From contig DATMBX010000049.1 of NCBI GenBank assembly GCA_035558955.1, forward strand, positions 1 through 13,747: DNA of 13,747 nucleotides, written 5' to 3'. Position 1 is the stretch's first letter; each line of letters starts with the position of its first letter. A program made the position numbers and the translations under genes. This DNA comes from DASVDE01 sp035558955. Its GTDB lineage: Bacteria; Actinomycetota; Thermoleophilia; Solirubrobacterales; 70-9. Under the pieces are notes generated by a model. It was not told the DNA's origin. It was given only the letters and a program-made list of their open reading frames with translations, and made no database searches. Positions 1 to 6,333 of the stretch are shown here, in pieces.

Positions 1-716
1 CGACGTTCATGATCCTCGGCGACACGTGCACCCGGCGCTGCGGGTTCTGCAACGTCACTACGGGCAAGCCGACCTGGAACGACCCGCTGGAGCCCGCGCG
101 CGTGGCGCGCACGATCAACCGCATGGGGCTGCGCCACGCCGTCATCACGAGCGGCGACCGCGACGACCTGCCCGATTACGGTGCCGGCATCTGGGCGGCG
201 ACGATCCGCCAGGTCCGCGCGCAGGCGCCGGACTGCCAGGTGGAGGTGCTGACGCCCGACTTCCGCGGCCAGGAGATGCCGCTGGCGCGCGTGATCGCCG
301 AGCGGCCCGACGTCTTCAACCACAACCTCGAGGTCGTGCCGCGGCTCTACCCGCTGGCCCGCCGCGGCTCGCGCTGGGAGCGCTCGCTGCGCGTGCTGCG
401 CAACGCCAAGGCGCTCGGCGAGGGCGAGGTAGTCACGAAGTCCGGCCTGATGGTCGGGCTCGGCGAGACGCACGAGGAGATGGTCGGAGCGTTCGAAGAC
501 CTCCGCGAGGCCGGCGTCCAGGTGCTGACCGTCGGCCAGTACCTGCGCCCCACGGCCGACCACCTGCCGGTCGTCCGCTACTGGCACCCGGACGAGTTCG
601 CGGCCCTGGAGAAGGCGGCCTACGAGATGGGATTCGAGTCGGTCGCGTCCGGCCCACTGGTCCGGTCCAGCTACCACGCCGACCAGAACCTGCCGGAAAC
701 CGCCCTCGCGGGCTGA
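1..716 (+). CDS. lipA: Lipoyl synthase, 5'-truncated by window edge
   Basis: This is a radical-SAM enzyme that inserts two sulfurs into protein-bound octanoate to make the lipoyl cofactor of pyruvate and 2-oxoglutarate dehydrogenases and the glycine cleavage H protein. The reading frame is open to the left edge (in frame from base 3), so the true start and about 60-70 residues, including the N-terminal auxiliary-cluster cysteines, lie outside. Visible motifs are GDTCTRRCGFCNV, holding the CxxxCxxC that binds the radical-SAM cluster, then a GLMVGLGET stretch, and the C-terminal RSSYHAD, whose serine is the unusual ligand of the auxiliary cluster in characterised LipA proteins. The order of motifs and the C-terminus are canonical, so the gene looks intact on this side. 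It ends 18 nt before the 3' end of the opposing tRNA-Ala. lipB may lie just upstream, but that is not visible. Confidence 0.97.
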   Translation, partial: TFMILGDTCTRRCGFCNVTTGKPTWNDPLEPARVARTINRMGLRHAVITSGDRDDLPDYGAGIWAATIRQVRAQAPDCQVEVLTPDFRGQEMPLARVIAERPDVFNHNLEVVPRLYPLARRGSRWERSLRVLRNAKALGEGEVVTKSGLMVGLGETHEEMVGAFEDLREAGVQVLTVGQYLRPTADHLPVVRYWHPDEFAALEKAAYEMGFESVASGPLVRSSYHADQNLPETALAG

Positions 717-734
717 CCACTTCATAGGCAGCAG

Positions 735-807
735 TGGAGCCAGCCGGGATCGAACCGGCGACCTCCGCCTTGCAAAGGCGGCGCTCTGCCAGCTGAGCTA
801 TGGCCCC
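735..807 (-). tRNA. tRNA-Ala, anticodon UGC
   Basis: Read on the minus strand, 73 nt fold into a full cloverleaf. The acceptor is GGGGCCA/TGGCTCC, the D arm GCTC/GAGC, the anticodon stem CCGCC/GGCGG around loop TTTGCAA (anticodon TGC), and the T arm GCCGG/CCGGC with TTCGATC. The G3-U70 wobble, the alanyl-tRNA synthetase identity element, is present. The discriminator is A and the CCA end is not encoded. The tRNA follows the stop of the acidic minus-strand gene by 31 nt, so the two may share a transcript. Confidence 0.97.
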
Positions 808-829
808 TCGCCTGGAAGTCTAGGGGCCA
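801..829 (-). repeat. 8-bp inverted repeat across the tRNA-Ala 5' end
   Basis: Perfect arms TGGCCCCT (801-808) and AGGGGCCA (822-829) are separated by 13 nt. On the minus strand the downstream arm is the 5' acceptor strand of tRNA-Ala(UGC) plus one leader base, and the upstream arm lies in the 5' leader, 9 nt after the stop codon of the acidic gene. In a precursor RNA the leader could pair with the acceptor strand and compete with the tRNA fold or mimic a terminator. The repeat is plain in the sequence; its role is speculation. Confidence 0.6.
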
Positions 830-838
830 GAACGCGGG

Positions 839-1747
839 CTAATCGTCGAAGTCGAAGTCCTTGGGGGGCTTCTGCTCGAACCAGAGTTGGTCGTCCTCGG
901 AGTCCTCGAGGAAGTCGGGGGTGTCTTCGAGGACATCCTGGTCGCCCTGGATCGGAGGCGGGGCCTCCTCTTCCTCGGGCTCCTCGTCGACCTGAGGCAC
1001 CTCGACGATCTCCTCGTCCTCCTCGACGTCGAAGACCACTTCGGTCTCCTCGGAAGGAGCTTCAAGCGCCTGGTTCAGTTCGTCGGAGAGGCGCTGCTCG
1101 TCCCAGAAGTCGTCCTCCTCTTCTTCTTCCTCAACTGGAGCGGGAGCAGGAGCGCCTGCCTCCGACTCAATCTCGTCCTCATCGATCCCCGAAAGCGGGT
1201 CGACGGGAGCCAGGCGCGGCTCGCTGATCTCCTCCTCGACGATCTCCTCGTCGGAGGGGGCCCTGTCCAAAGTCTCGCGGAGCTCAGCCTCGACGTCGAA
1301 CATCTCGGTCGGCTGGTCGGCGATCGCCTCGCGCTCCTCGGTGGAGGGGCCGGGGGTCTCGGGCTCCTCCGGCACGACTTGATGCTCCTCCGCGGTCGGC
1401 TCCTCCGCGATCGGCTCAGGCTCTTCCTCTACTTCGATCTGTTCGGGGGCTTCCTCCTGCGGCTGCTCGGCGGGGGGCTCCGGGGCTTCCTGTAAGGCGG
1501 CAATGTCGGGGGCTTCGCGCTTCGATGTCGGCTCCTCGGCAACTTCGGCCACCTCGCCCCCCATCTCAGGCGCGGCCATGAACTCTGTCGGCGCCTCGGC
1601 GAAGGGATCCTGCGTCCCCCCCTCGTCGCCCGGCCGCTCGGCGGGGCCGAACGCGTCGTCCTCGAGCTGCTTCAGCTCGGAGTCGCCGGCGCCATGCTGG
1701 CGCTTCAGCTCAAGATGCTCACGTATGGCCTCGTCGAGAATGCCCAT
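839..1747 (-). CDS. Acidic low-complexity protein with conserved ends
   Basis: This is a 302-aa protein of unknown function. It starts with a helical, charge-patterned segment, MGILDEAIREHLELKRQHGA (residues 1-20), then SELKQLEDDAFG. A long middle, roughly residues 45-270, is dominated by Glu, Asp, Pro and Ala, includes an EEEEEEDD run, and is almost certainly disordered. It ends in a hydrophobic-acidic tail, DQLWFEQKPPKDFDFDD. I remember proteins with the same two end motifs in Thermoleophilia genomes, without an assigned function. No signal peptide, membrane segment or cysteine pair is visible. The ends look like short binding motifs on an acidic linker, which suggests a scaffold or an RNA/protein-binding partner, but this is inference. 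The ATG has only a modest upstream GAGGGG. The downstream neighbour on the same strand is tRNA-Ala(UGC). Confidence 0.88.
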   Translation of the reverse strand: MGILDEAIREHLELKRQHGAGDSELKQLEDDAFGPAERPGDEGGTQDPFAEAPTEFMAAPEMGGEVAEVAEEPTSKREAPDIAALQEAPEPPAEQPQEEAPEQIEVEEEPEPIAEEPTAEEHQVVPEEPETPGPSTEEREAIADQPTEMFDVEAELRETLDRAPSDEEIVEEEISEPRLAPVDPLSGIDEDEIESEAGAPAPAPVEEEEEEDDFWDEQRLSDELNQALEAPSEETEVVFDVEEDEEIVEVPQVDEEPEEEEAPPPIQGDQDVLEDTPDFLEDSEDDQLWFEQKPPKDFDFDD

Positions 1748-1836
1748 TGCGCTGCGTCCCCTCGGGAACCTAAAGACTATGCGGTTATCCTTGCGGTTGC
1801 GAGAGCGCTGGGACGATCCTCCCAGGCAAGCATCTC

Positions 1837-1909
1837 GGGGCTATAGCTCAGCTGGCAGAGCGCCTGGATCGCACCCAGGAGGTCGGCGGTTCGAATCCGC
1901 CTAGCTCCA
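1837..1909 (+). tRNA. tRNA-Ala, anticodon CGC
   Basis: A 73-nt cloverleaf: acceptor GGGGCTA/TAGCTCC, D arm GCTC/GAGC, anticodon stem CCTGG/CCAGG around loop ATCGCAC (anticodon CGC, reading GCG), T arm GGCGG/CCGCC with TTCGAAT. G3-U70 is present, the discriminator is A, and CCA is not encoded. Its D-arm region is identical over more than 20 nt to that of the tRNA-Ala(UGC) about 1 kb away on the other strand. The HD-domain gene begins 38 nt downstream on the same strand. Confidence 0.97.
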
Positions 1910-1947
1910 TCTGAAAGCGCCTGCAGCAGGGCTTTAACCTCGGAGCT

Positions 1948-2517
1948 GTGAGCGCGCCGAGTCGCGAGGAAGCCTGGGGGCTGTTTTGCGAGTGGACGGA
2001 GTCCGACTCCCTGCGTAAGCACGTCCTCGGAGTCGAGGCGGCGATGCGCGCCTATGCTCGCAAGTACGGCGAGGACGAGGAGTTGTGGGGCGTGACCGGG
2101 ATCCTCCACGACCTCGACTACGAGCGCCACCCCGACCCCGAGAGCGGCCATCCACGCATCGCCCTGGAGCTGTTCGAAGAGAGGGGCTACCCGCGCGAGC
2201 TGATCGACGCGGTTGCCGGCCACGCCGCCTACCTCGGCGTGCCACGCGAGACACGCCTGGCGAAGGCGCTGTTCGCGGTCGACGAGTTGACCGGCTTCAT
2301 CGCCGCCGTCGCCCTCGTGCGGCCGACGGGAATCGTCGGGATGACGCCGAAGTCAGTCAAGAAAAAGCTGAGGCAGCCGAGCTTCGCCGCCGCCGTTAAT
2401 CGTGAGGAAATGCGAGAGGGCGCCGAGGCGCTCGGCGAGGACTTCGACGAGCACCTCGCGTTCGTGATCGGGGCGCTTGAACCGCATGCGGAGGCGCTTG
2501 GTCTCCGCGGCCCTTGA
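1948..2517 (+). CDS. HD-domain metal-dependent phosphohydrolase
   Basis: A 189-aa cytoplasmic protein of the HD superfamily. Metal-ligand residues appear in the expected order: H25 (LRKHVLGVEAAM), the H54-D55 doublet (GILHDLDYERHP), H92 (AGHAAYLG) and D112 (AVDELTGF). Family members are mostly phosphohydrolases acting on nucleotides or phosphoesters; the substrate here cannot be read from sequence. The GTG start is chosen because the family's N-terminal helix (EEAWGLFCEWT, SDSLRKH) follows at once. The GGAG upstream (1942-1945) is only 2 nt from the GTG, so initiation may be weak or nearly leaderless. The gene sits 38 nt behind tRNA-Ala(CGC) with no obvious terminator between, so read-through from the tRNA promoter is plausible. 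Confidence 0.9.
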   Translation: MSAPSREEAWGLFCEWTESDSLRKHVLGVEAAMRAYARKYGEDEELWGVTGILHDLDYERHPDPESGHPRIALELFEERGYPRELIDAVAGHAAYLGVPRETRLAKALFAVDELTGFIAAVALVRPTGIVGMTPKSVKKKLRQPSFAAAVNREEMREGAEALGEDFDEHLAFVIGALEPHAEALGLRGP

Positions 2518-2573
2518 GTTCCGAAGGCTTACAAGCGGCTCGCCGGGGTAGGCCCAGGTAGACCGGCCCACGG

Positions 2574-2585
2574 ATCGCTAGCGAT
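2574..2585. repeat. 12-bp perfect palindrome before the 63-aa gene
   Basis: ATCGCTAGCGAT is self-complementary over all 12 bases and ends directly at the AGGAGG ribosome binding site of the 63-aa gene. It could be a small operator or a weak hairpin masking the ribosome binding site, or chance. It contains no loop, so it is a poor RNA hairpin. Confidence 0.4.
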
Positions 2586-2591
2586 AGGAGG
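2586..2591 (+). promoter_or_regulatory. Consensus Shine-Dalgarno of the 63-aa gene
   Basis: A full AGGAGG lies 5 nt before the ATG at 2597. Its strength is the main reason to accept the short downstream frame as a gene. Confidence 0.75.
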
Positions 2592-2596
2592 GCGAG

Positions 2597-2788
2597 ATGC
2601 GCGCCGTCGCGCTCGCCGCTGGCTTGATCTCAGAGGGCGTCCTGGTTGCCGGGGGCAACATCGGTGGCGCCAACGTCTTCGTCTACGGCATCCGCGTGTT
2701 GAAGCGCCCGGAGACCCCGGTTTCGAAGGCGCTCAACCCGCTCGGCGTCCGCGAGGAAGATCACTCCGTGGACCCACGCCGAAGCTGA
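2597..2788 (+). CDS. Small hydrophobic protein, 63 aa
   Basis: I do not recognise a named family. The first half (about residues 3-34) is hydrophobic and glycine-rich, with VLVAGGNIGGANVFVYGIRV, and could be one membrane segment or a membrane-lying hairpin. The second half is polar: KRPETPVSKALNPLGV, then an acidic-basic tail. An ideal AGGAGG with 5-nt spacing precedes the ATG, and the frame is compact between the HD gene and the FAD oxidase, both on the same strand. The frame on the opposite strand across this region is a shadow of the oxidase. It is probably a real small membrane protein; function unknown. Confidence 0.6.
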   Translation: MRAVALAAGLISEGVLVAGGNIGGANVFVYGIRVLKRPETPVSKALNPLGVREEDHSVDPRRS

Positions 2789-2830
2789 GAGGAGAGGGAC
2801 AGCCGATAGGCTCGCGGCAATGTGGACGCG

Positions 2831-4213
2831 ATGAGCGAGGACAGGGCGCTGAGTGAGCTGGAGGCCTCCTTCGCCGGGGACCTCGTGCGACCGGATGACG
2901 CCACCTACGATCGGCACCGGGCGGTCTGGAACGGCTCCATCGACCGGCATCCCGCCCTGATCGCGCGCTGTACCAGCGCCCCCGATGTGAGCGCGGCCGT
3001 GACGTTCGCGCGGCGGACCGGTCTCCCCCTCGCCGTCAAGGGCGGCGGCCACAGCTTCCCCGGCCAGTCGGTCTGCGACGACGGCATCGTCGTCGATCTG
3101 GGGGAGATGAAGGGCATCGACGTCGGCCCCCAAGCGTGCACGGCAAAGGCCGATGCCGGCGTGCTCCTCGGAGAGCTCGATCGGGAGACGCAGGCGTACG
3201 GGCTGGCGGTTCCGGCCGGCATCGTCACCCACACGGGCCTCGCCGGGCTCGCCCTCGGCGGCGGCATAGGTTGGCTTCAGCGCAAGCACGGGCTGACGAT
3301 CGACCAGCTCCTCTCGGTCGACCTGATCACCGCCGAGGGCGAGGCGGTGAAGGCGAGCGAAACCGAGAACGCCGATCTCTTCTGGGGCGTCCGCGGCGGG
3401 GGCGGGAACTTCGGCGTCGTCACCAAGTTCGAGTTCCGCCTCAACCCGCTCGGCCCGAATGTGGTCGCCGGGCCGGTGTTCTGGCCGATCGAGGATTCGC
3501 CTGACGTGCTGCGCTTCTACAGGGATTGGATCGGCGAGGCGCCGGACGATCTGATGACGATCGTGATCCATCGCAAAGCACCGCCGCTTCCGTTCGTCCC
3601 GCCCGAGCTGCACGGCGAGCTCGTCGTCGCCGTCGTCTGCTGCTACGCCGGATCGGTGGAAGCGGGGGAGGAAGCGGTCGCCCCGCTGAAGGCATTCGGA
3701 TCGCCGGTGCTCGACCTGTGCGAGCCGAAGCCCTTCCTCGAGCACCAATCGATGTTCGACCCCTCCTTCCCGCACGGCCGGTGGTACTACATGCGGGCCT
3801 GCGACGTTGCGGAGCTCACCGATGAGGTGATCGACATAACGGTGGAGCACGCGATGCGCATCCGCTCTCCGCTGACAGCGTTTCCGATCTGGCAGATGGG
3901 CGGCGCGATCTCACGGGTGGGCGAGGATGAGACGGCGTTCAGCGGCCGCGGGGCCGGCCACACCTTCAACATCACCGCGGCGACCGCGGGGCGCGACGGC
4001 TTCGACGAGGAGCGCGAGTGGGTGCGTGACTTCTGGTCTGCCCTCGAGCCCCACCACACGAGCGGCGTCTATGTCAACTTCCTCATGAACGAGGGGGAGG
4101 ACCGGGTCCGCGAGGCCTACGGACCGCAGAAGTACGACCGGCTGAAGGCGCTGAAGCGCCGCTATGACCCCGACAATCTCTTCCAGTTGAACCAGAACAT
4201 CCCGCCCGGTTAA
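2831..4213 (+). CDS. FAD-dependent oxidase, berberine-bridge type
   Basis: A flavoprotein of the FAD_binding_4/BBE family, about 460 aa. The N-terminal FAD domain contains KGGGHSFPGQS (H74 from the ATG used here), the histidine that forms the 8-alpha covalent flavin bond in this family, followed by GLALGGGIGW and FWGVRGGGGNFGVV for FAD binding. The C-terminus YDPDNLFQLNQNI is the BBE signature. The position that carries the second (cysteinyl) flavin bond in bicovalent members is V132 in GIVTHTG, so a single covalent bond through His is expected. No signal peptide is seen, so it is likely cytoplasmic. Family members oxidise alcohols, sugars or other small molecules with O2; the substrate is unknown. 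A GTG at 2822 in the same frame would add three residues. Neither start has a good ribosome binding site; ATG 2831 fits the usual length of the family. Confidence 0.93.
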   Translation: MSEDRALSELEASFAGDLVRPDDATYDRHRAVWNGSIDRHPALIARCTSAPDVSAAVTFARRTGLPLAVKGGGHSFPGQSVCDDGIVVDLGEMKGIDVGPQACTAKADAGVLLGELDRETQAYGLAVPAGIVTHTGLAGLALGGGIGWLQRKHGLTIDQLLSVDLITAEGEAVKASETENADLFWGVRGGGGNFGVVTKFEFRLNPLGPNVVAGPVFWPIEDSPDVLRFYRDWIGEAPDDLMTIVIHRKAPPLPFVPPELHGELVVAVVCCYAGSVEAGEEAVAPLKAFGSPVLDLCEPKPFLEHQSMFDPSFPHGRWYYMRACDVAELTDEVIDITVEHAMRIRSPLTAFPIWQMGGAISRVGEDETAFSGRGAGHTFNITAATAGRDGFDEEREWVRDFWSALEPHHTSGVYVNFLMNEGEDRVREAYGPQKYDRLKALKRRYDPDNLFQLNQNIPPG

Positions 4214-4305
4214 GGCCAGGCCCAGCGTTGGCGATCCAAAACGGGTCAGGCCGGGCTATGGTCGCGACAACCGGTGAGCCGACGCTTTGTGGAGATAATG
4301 CTCCG

Positions 4306-4830
4306 ATGACGCGCAGGCGGGGGTTGATCGTGTCGGGAATCGCGAGCCTGCTCCTGCTCGTGGCGATGGCCCCGGCCGAGGAGCGGATGAAGGACACGGG
4401 CGGGCCGGGGATGGTGCCCTTCGAACTGACCGGAGGAGAAGAGCGAGCCGACGAGATCCTCACCGAGTGGGGCGAGAAGGGCCAGGACGCCGCCCGCGAG
4501 TCCCTCTGGATCGACTTTGGCTTTCTGATCGCCTATGGGACCTTCCTCACCCTCGCTCTCGCCGCGACCCGGGACCTGGCGAGGGACCGGGGGTGGCCGA
4601 GGTTCGCGAGGATCGGCCGCGTGGTCGTCTACTTCGGCGCGCTCGGCGCCGTCTTCGACGCCTTCGAAAACCTCTGCCTCCTGCTCACCCTGGATGGCGC
4701 CGGAAAGGCCTTCCCCCTGCTCGCCACGGTCTTCGCGACCTGCAAGTTCATCCTCCTCGCGATCGCGATCGCCTACCTGCTCGCCGGCCTCGCGATGCGC
4801 CTGCGCCGCCCCGCCCCCAGCCTGCCCTAG
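4306..4830 (+). CDS. Four-helix membrane protein, unknown function
   Basis: A 174-aa protein with four predicted membrane helices at about residues 7-22, 68-88, 104-128 and 135-165. Between helices 1 and 2 is a roughly 45-residue hydrophilic loop with PFELTGGEERADEILTEWGE, the most conserved-looking part. I remember similar uncharacterised bacterial membrane proteins with a 'DFE/FEL...A..IL..WG' loop before helix 2, but no function. The frame is open further upstream to 4228, but the ATG at 4306 is preferred because GGAG (4291-4294) lies 11 nt before it and the first helix then starts right after MTRRRG, a typical positive-inside start. The 92 nt between the oxidase stop and this start hold nothing else recognisable. 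Confidence 0.8.
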   Translation: MTRRRGLIVSGIASLLLLVAMAPAEERMKDTGGPGMVPFELTGGEERADEILTEWGEKGQDAARESLWIDFGFLIAYGTFLTLALAATRDLARDRGWPRFARIGRVVVYFGALGAVFDAFENLCLLLTLDGAGKAFPLLATVFATCKFILLAIAIAYLLAGLAMRLRRPAPSLP

Positions 4831-4883
4831 CCTTCTGTCAGGGTTTGGGGGGATCCGTTCCAGCCCAGAGATGGAGGAGCGCC

Positions 4884-5369
4884 ATGGAGCAGAAGATCGT
4901 CACCAACCTTTGGTTCGACACCGAGGCCGAAGAGGCCGCCGAGTTCTACGTCTCGGCCTTCGAGAACTCACGGATCGTCAACGTCACTCACTACACCGAG
5001 GCCGGGCCACGCGAGGCCGGCATGGTGATGACCGTGGAGTTCGAACTGGACGGCCAGCGCTTCGTCGGCATCAACGGCGGCCCTGACTTCAGATTCGACG
5101 AGGCGATCTCCCTCGAGATCAAGTGCGAGACCCAGGAGGAGGTCGACTACTTCTGGGAACGACTGACGGAAGGCGGCGCGGAAAGCCAGTGCGGCTGGCT
5201 CAAGGACCGCTACGGCCTCTCCTGGCAGGTCGTTCCGACCGGGATGGAGGAGCTGTTCGCCGATCCGGACCCGGCGAGGGCCGAGCGCGCGATGAGAGCG
5301 ATGCTCAAAATGGTCAAGATCGACATCGCCGCGCTGCGCAGCGCGGCCGATGGCGTTCCCGAGAACTGA
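4884..5369 (+). CDS. PhnB-like VOC/glyoxalase-fold protein
   Basis: A 161-aa protein of the 3-dmu-9_3-mt (PhnB-like) branch of the glyoxalase/bleomycin-resistance superfamily. Signatures are LWFDTEAEEAAEFY (residues 9-22), MTVEFELDGQRFVGINGGP (49-67) and CGWLKDRYGLSWQVVP (103-118), each standard for this family. The Pfam name refers to a methyltransferase, but these soluble proteins are not demonstrated methyltransferases and their ligand is generally unknown. The ATG has GGAGG at 4873-4877 with 6-nt spacing, which fixes the start although the frame is open far upstream. The last 20 nt overlap the start of the next gene, implying translational coupling. Confidence 0.92.
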   Translation: MEQKIVTNLWFDTEAEEAAEFYVSAFENSRIVNVTHYTEAGPREAGMVMTVEFELDGQRFVGINGGPDFRFDEAISLEIKCETQEEVDYFWERLTEGGAESQCGWLKDRYGLSWQVVPTGMEELFADPDPARAERAMRAMLKMVKIDIAALRSAADGVPEN

Positions 5370-6333
5370 GGCGAGGAACCTGTCTGGGTGGCCTGCGATC
5401 GATGAGCCGGAGTTGCTCGAACGCCTTGCTCTGGACGATGGAAAGTTCAGAGAGCTCGTTCTCGCTTTGGCGGCCAAATTCCCACCTCGCGCTTACGAGG
5501 TCGTGTCGTTTGAACGGGCGCTGGGATACCCCTGGGCGCGACCGCCGGGCTCCTACCGGCTGGCGAGCGCGGGCGTCGAGCTGCTCGCCGACATGGGCGC
5601 TGAAGAACGGGAGCGGGCGCTCGCCCAATTCACCTCCGATGGCGAGGGGCGATCGCCGGTGCTCGCGATTGGGTCCAATGCCGCGCCGGAAACGCTCGCG
5701 GCCAAGTTCGCGCACTTCCCTGCGGAGGAGGACCGCGCGGTGCTGGCACTCACCGGCCGTCTCCATGACTTCGACATCGGGGCCGCGGCGCAGCCGGCGG
5801 CGTACGGGTCGATGCCCGCGACCCTGTTCCCAAGCCCGGGTACCGCGGTGCGCGCGACAGTCCTCTGGGTCACCCCGACCCAGTTCGTCCAACTCGCCTG
5901 GTCGGAGTTCAGCTATCACCTCGGCAGGCTGCGGACGCGCTTCGAGATAGACGAAATCAACGAGCACTTCGACGAAGTGCTCGTGTTCGTATCCCGCTTC
6001 GGCACCTTCTGCGTGGACGAGCGCCCGGTCGCCCTCGCGGCGATCGAGGCGGAGGGGCGAACCGCCGAGTCGCTCACCCAGGAGCAGTTGCTCGATGCCG
6101 CCGCCACGCTGGCCCTCGGGCCCGAAGCCAAGGGCGAAACGCTGGTCCGGGCGATCTTCGAGGACATGGGAGCCATCACCCCGAAGTTCGCGACGACGGT
6201 TAACCAAGCGTCGCTGCCATTCGCCTCAGATCGCTGGACCCCGTTCGGCTCCGGCCCAAGCGGGGAGCGCCTCGCTTCGAATAGTCAGGCGGCCGGACTC
6301 ATAGAGAGCTCCGGCAACACGACGCGCTCGTAG
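5350..6333 (+). CDS. Conserved protein with GSN motif, possibly GGCT-like
   Basis: A 327-aa soluble protein. An N-terminal region has PRAYEVVSFERALGYPWARP (residues 46-65). A central domain opens with VLAIGSN (104-110) and continues with AAYGSMPATLFPSPG (150-164) and LWVTPTQF. The strand-GSN opening resembles the YGSN loop of gamma-glutamylcyclotransferase-like folds, but I cannot place the catalytic Glu, so that relation is a guess. I remember conserved hypothetical actinobacterial proteins with the same GSNAAP and YGS.PATL.PSPGT blocks. There is no ribosome binding site before the ATG, which lies 20 nt inside the PhnB-like gene, so translation is probably coupled to it. The last 49 nt overlap tail to tail with the F420 dehydrogenase gene. 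Its last 35 residues are poorly structured and may be an extension. Confidence 0.82.
   Translation: MAFPRTEARNLSGWPAIDEPELLERLALDDGKFRELVLALAAKFPPRAYEVVSFERALGYPWARPPGSYRLASAGVELLADMGAEERERALAQFTSDGEGRSPVLAIGSNAAPETLAAKFAHFPAEEDRAVLALTGRLHDFDIGAAAQPAAYGSMPATLFPSPGTAVRATVLWVTPTQFVQLAWSEFSYHLGRLRTRFEIDEINEHFDEVLVFVSRFGTFCVDERPVALAAIEAEGRTAESLTQEQLLDAAATLALGPEAKGETLVRAIFEDMGAITPKFATTVNQASLPFASDRWTPFGSGPSGERLASNSQAAGLIESSGNTTRS

Noticed and set aside
887..1495. 202-aa leucine-rich plus-strand frame
   Set aside because: It is antisense to the Glu/Asp-rich acidic gene; GAG/GAC codons read backwards give Leu and Val, producing a false membrane-like protein.
1503..1904. 133-aa plus-strand frame ending GYSSAGRAPGSHPGGRRFESA
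   Set aside because: The tail is the familiar translation of a tRNA in sense orientation; the rest is antisense of the acidic gene.
1777..2223. 148-aa frame on the minus strand containing RRIRTADLLGAIQALCQLSYS
   Set aside because: This is the well-known spurious peptide made by translating the antisense of a tRNA, here tRNA-Ala(CGC), extended into the antisense of the HD gene.
2630..3850. 406-aa frame on the minus strand
   Set aside because: It is antisense of the FAD oxidase in high-GC DNA; His/Arg/Asp-rich composition, no domain, no ribosome binding site.
4228..4305. Upstream extension of the four-helix membrane protein
   Set aside because: The added 26 residues are polar and unlike a leader; the ATG at 4306 has GGAG upstream and a standard basic start before helix 1.
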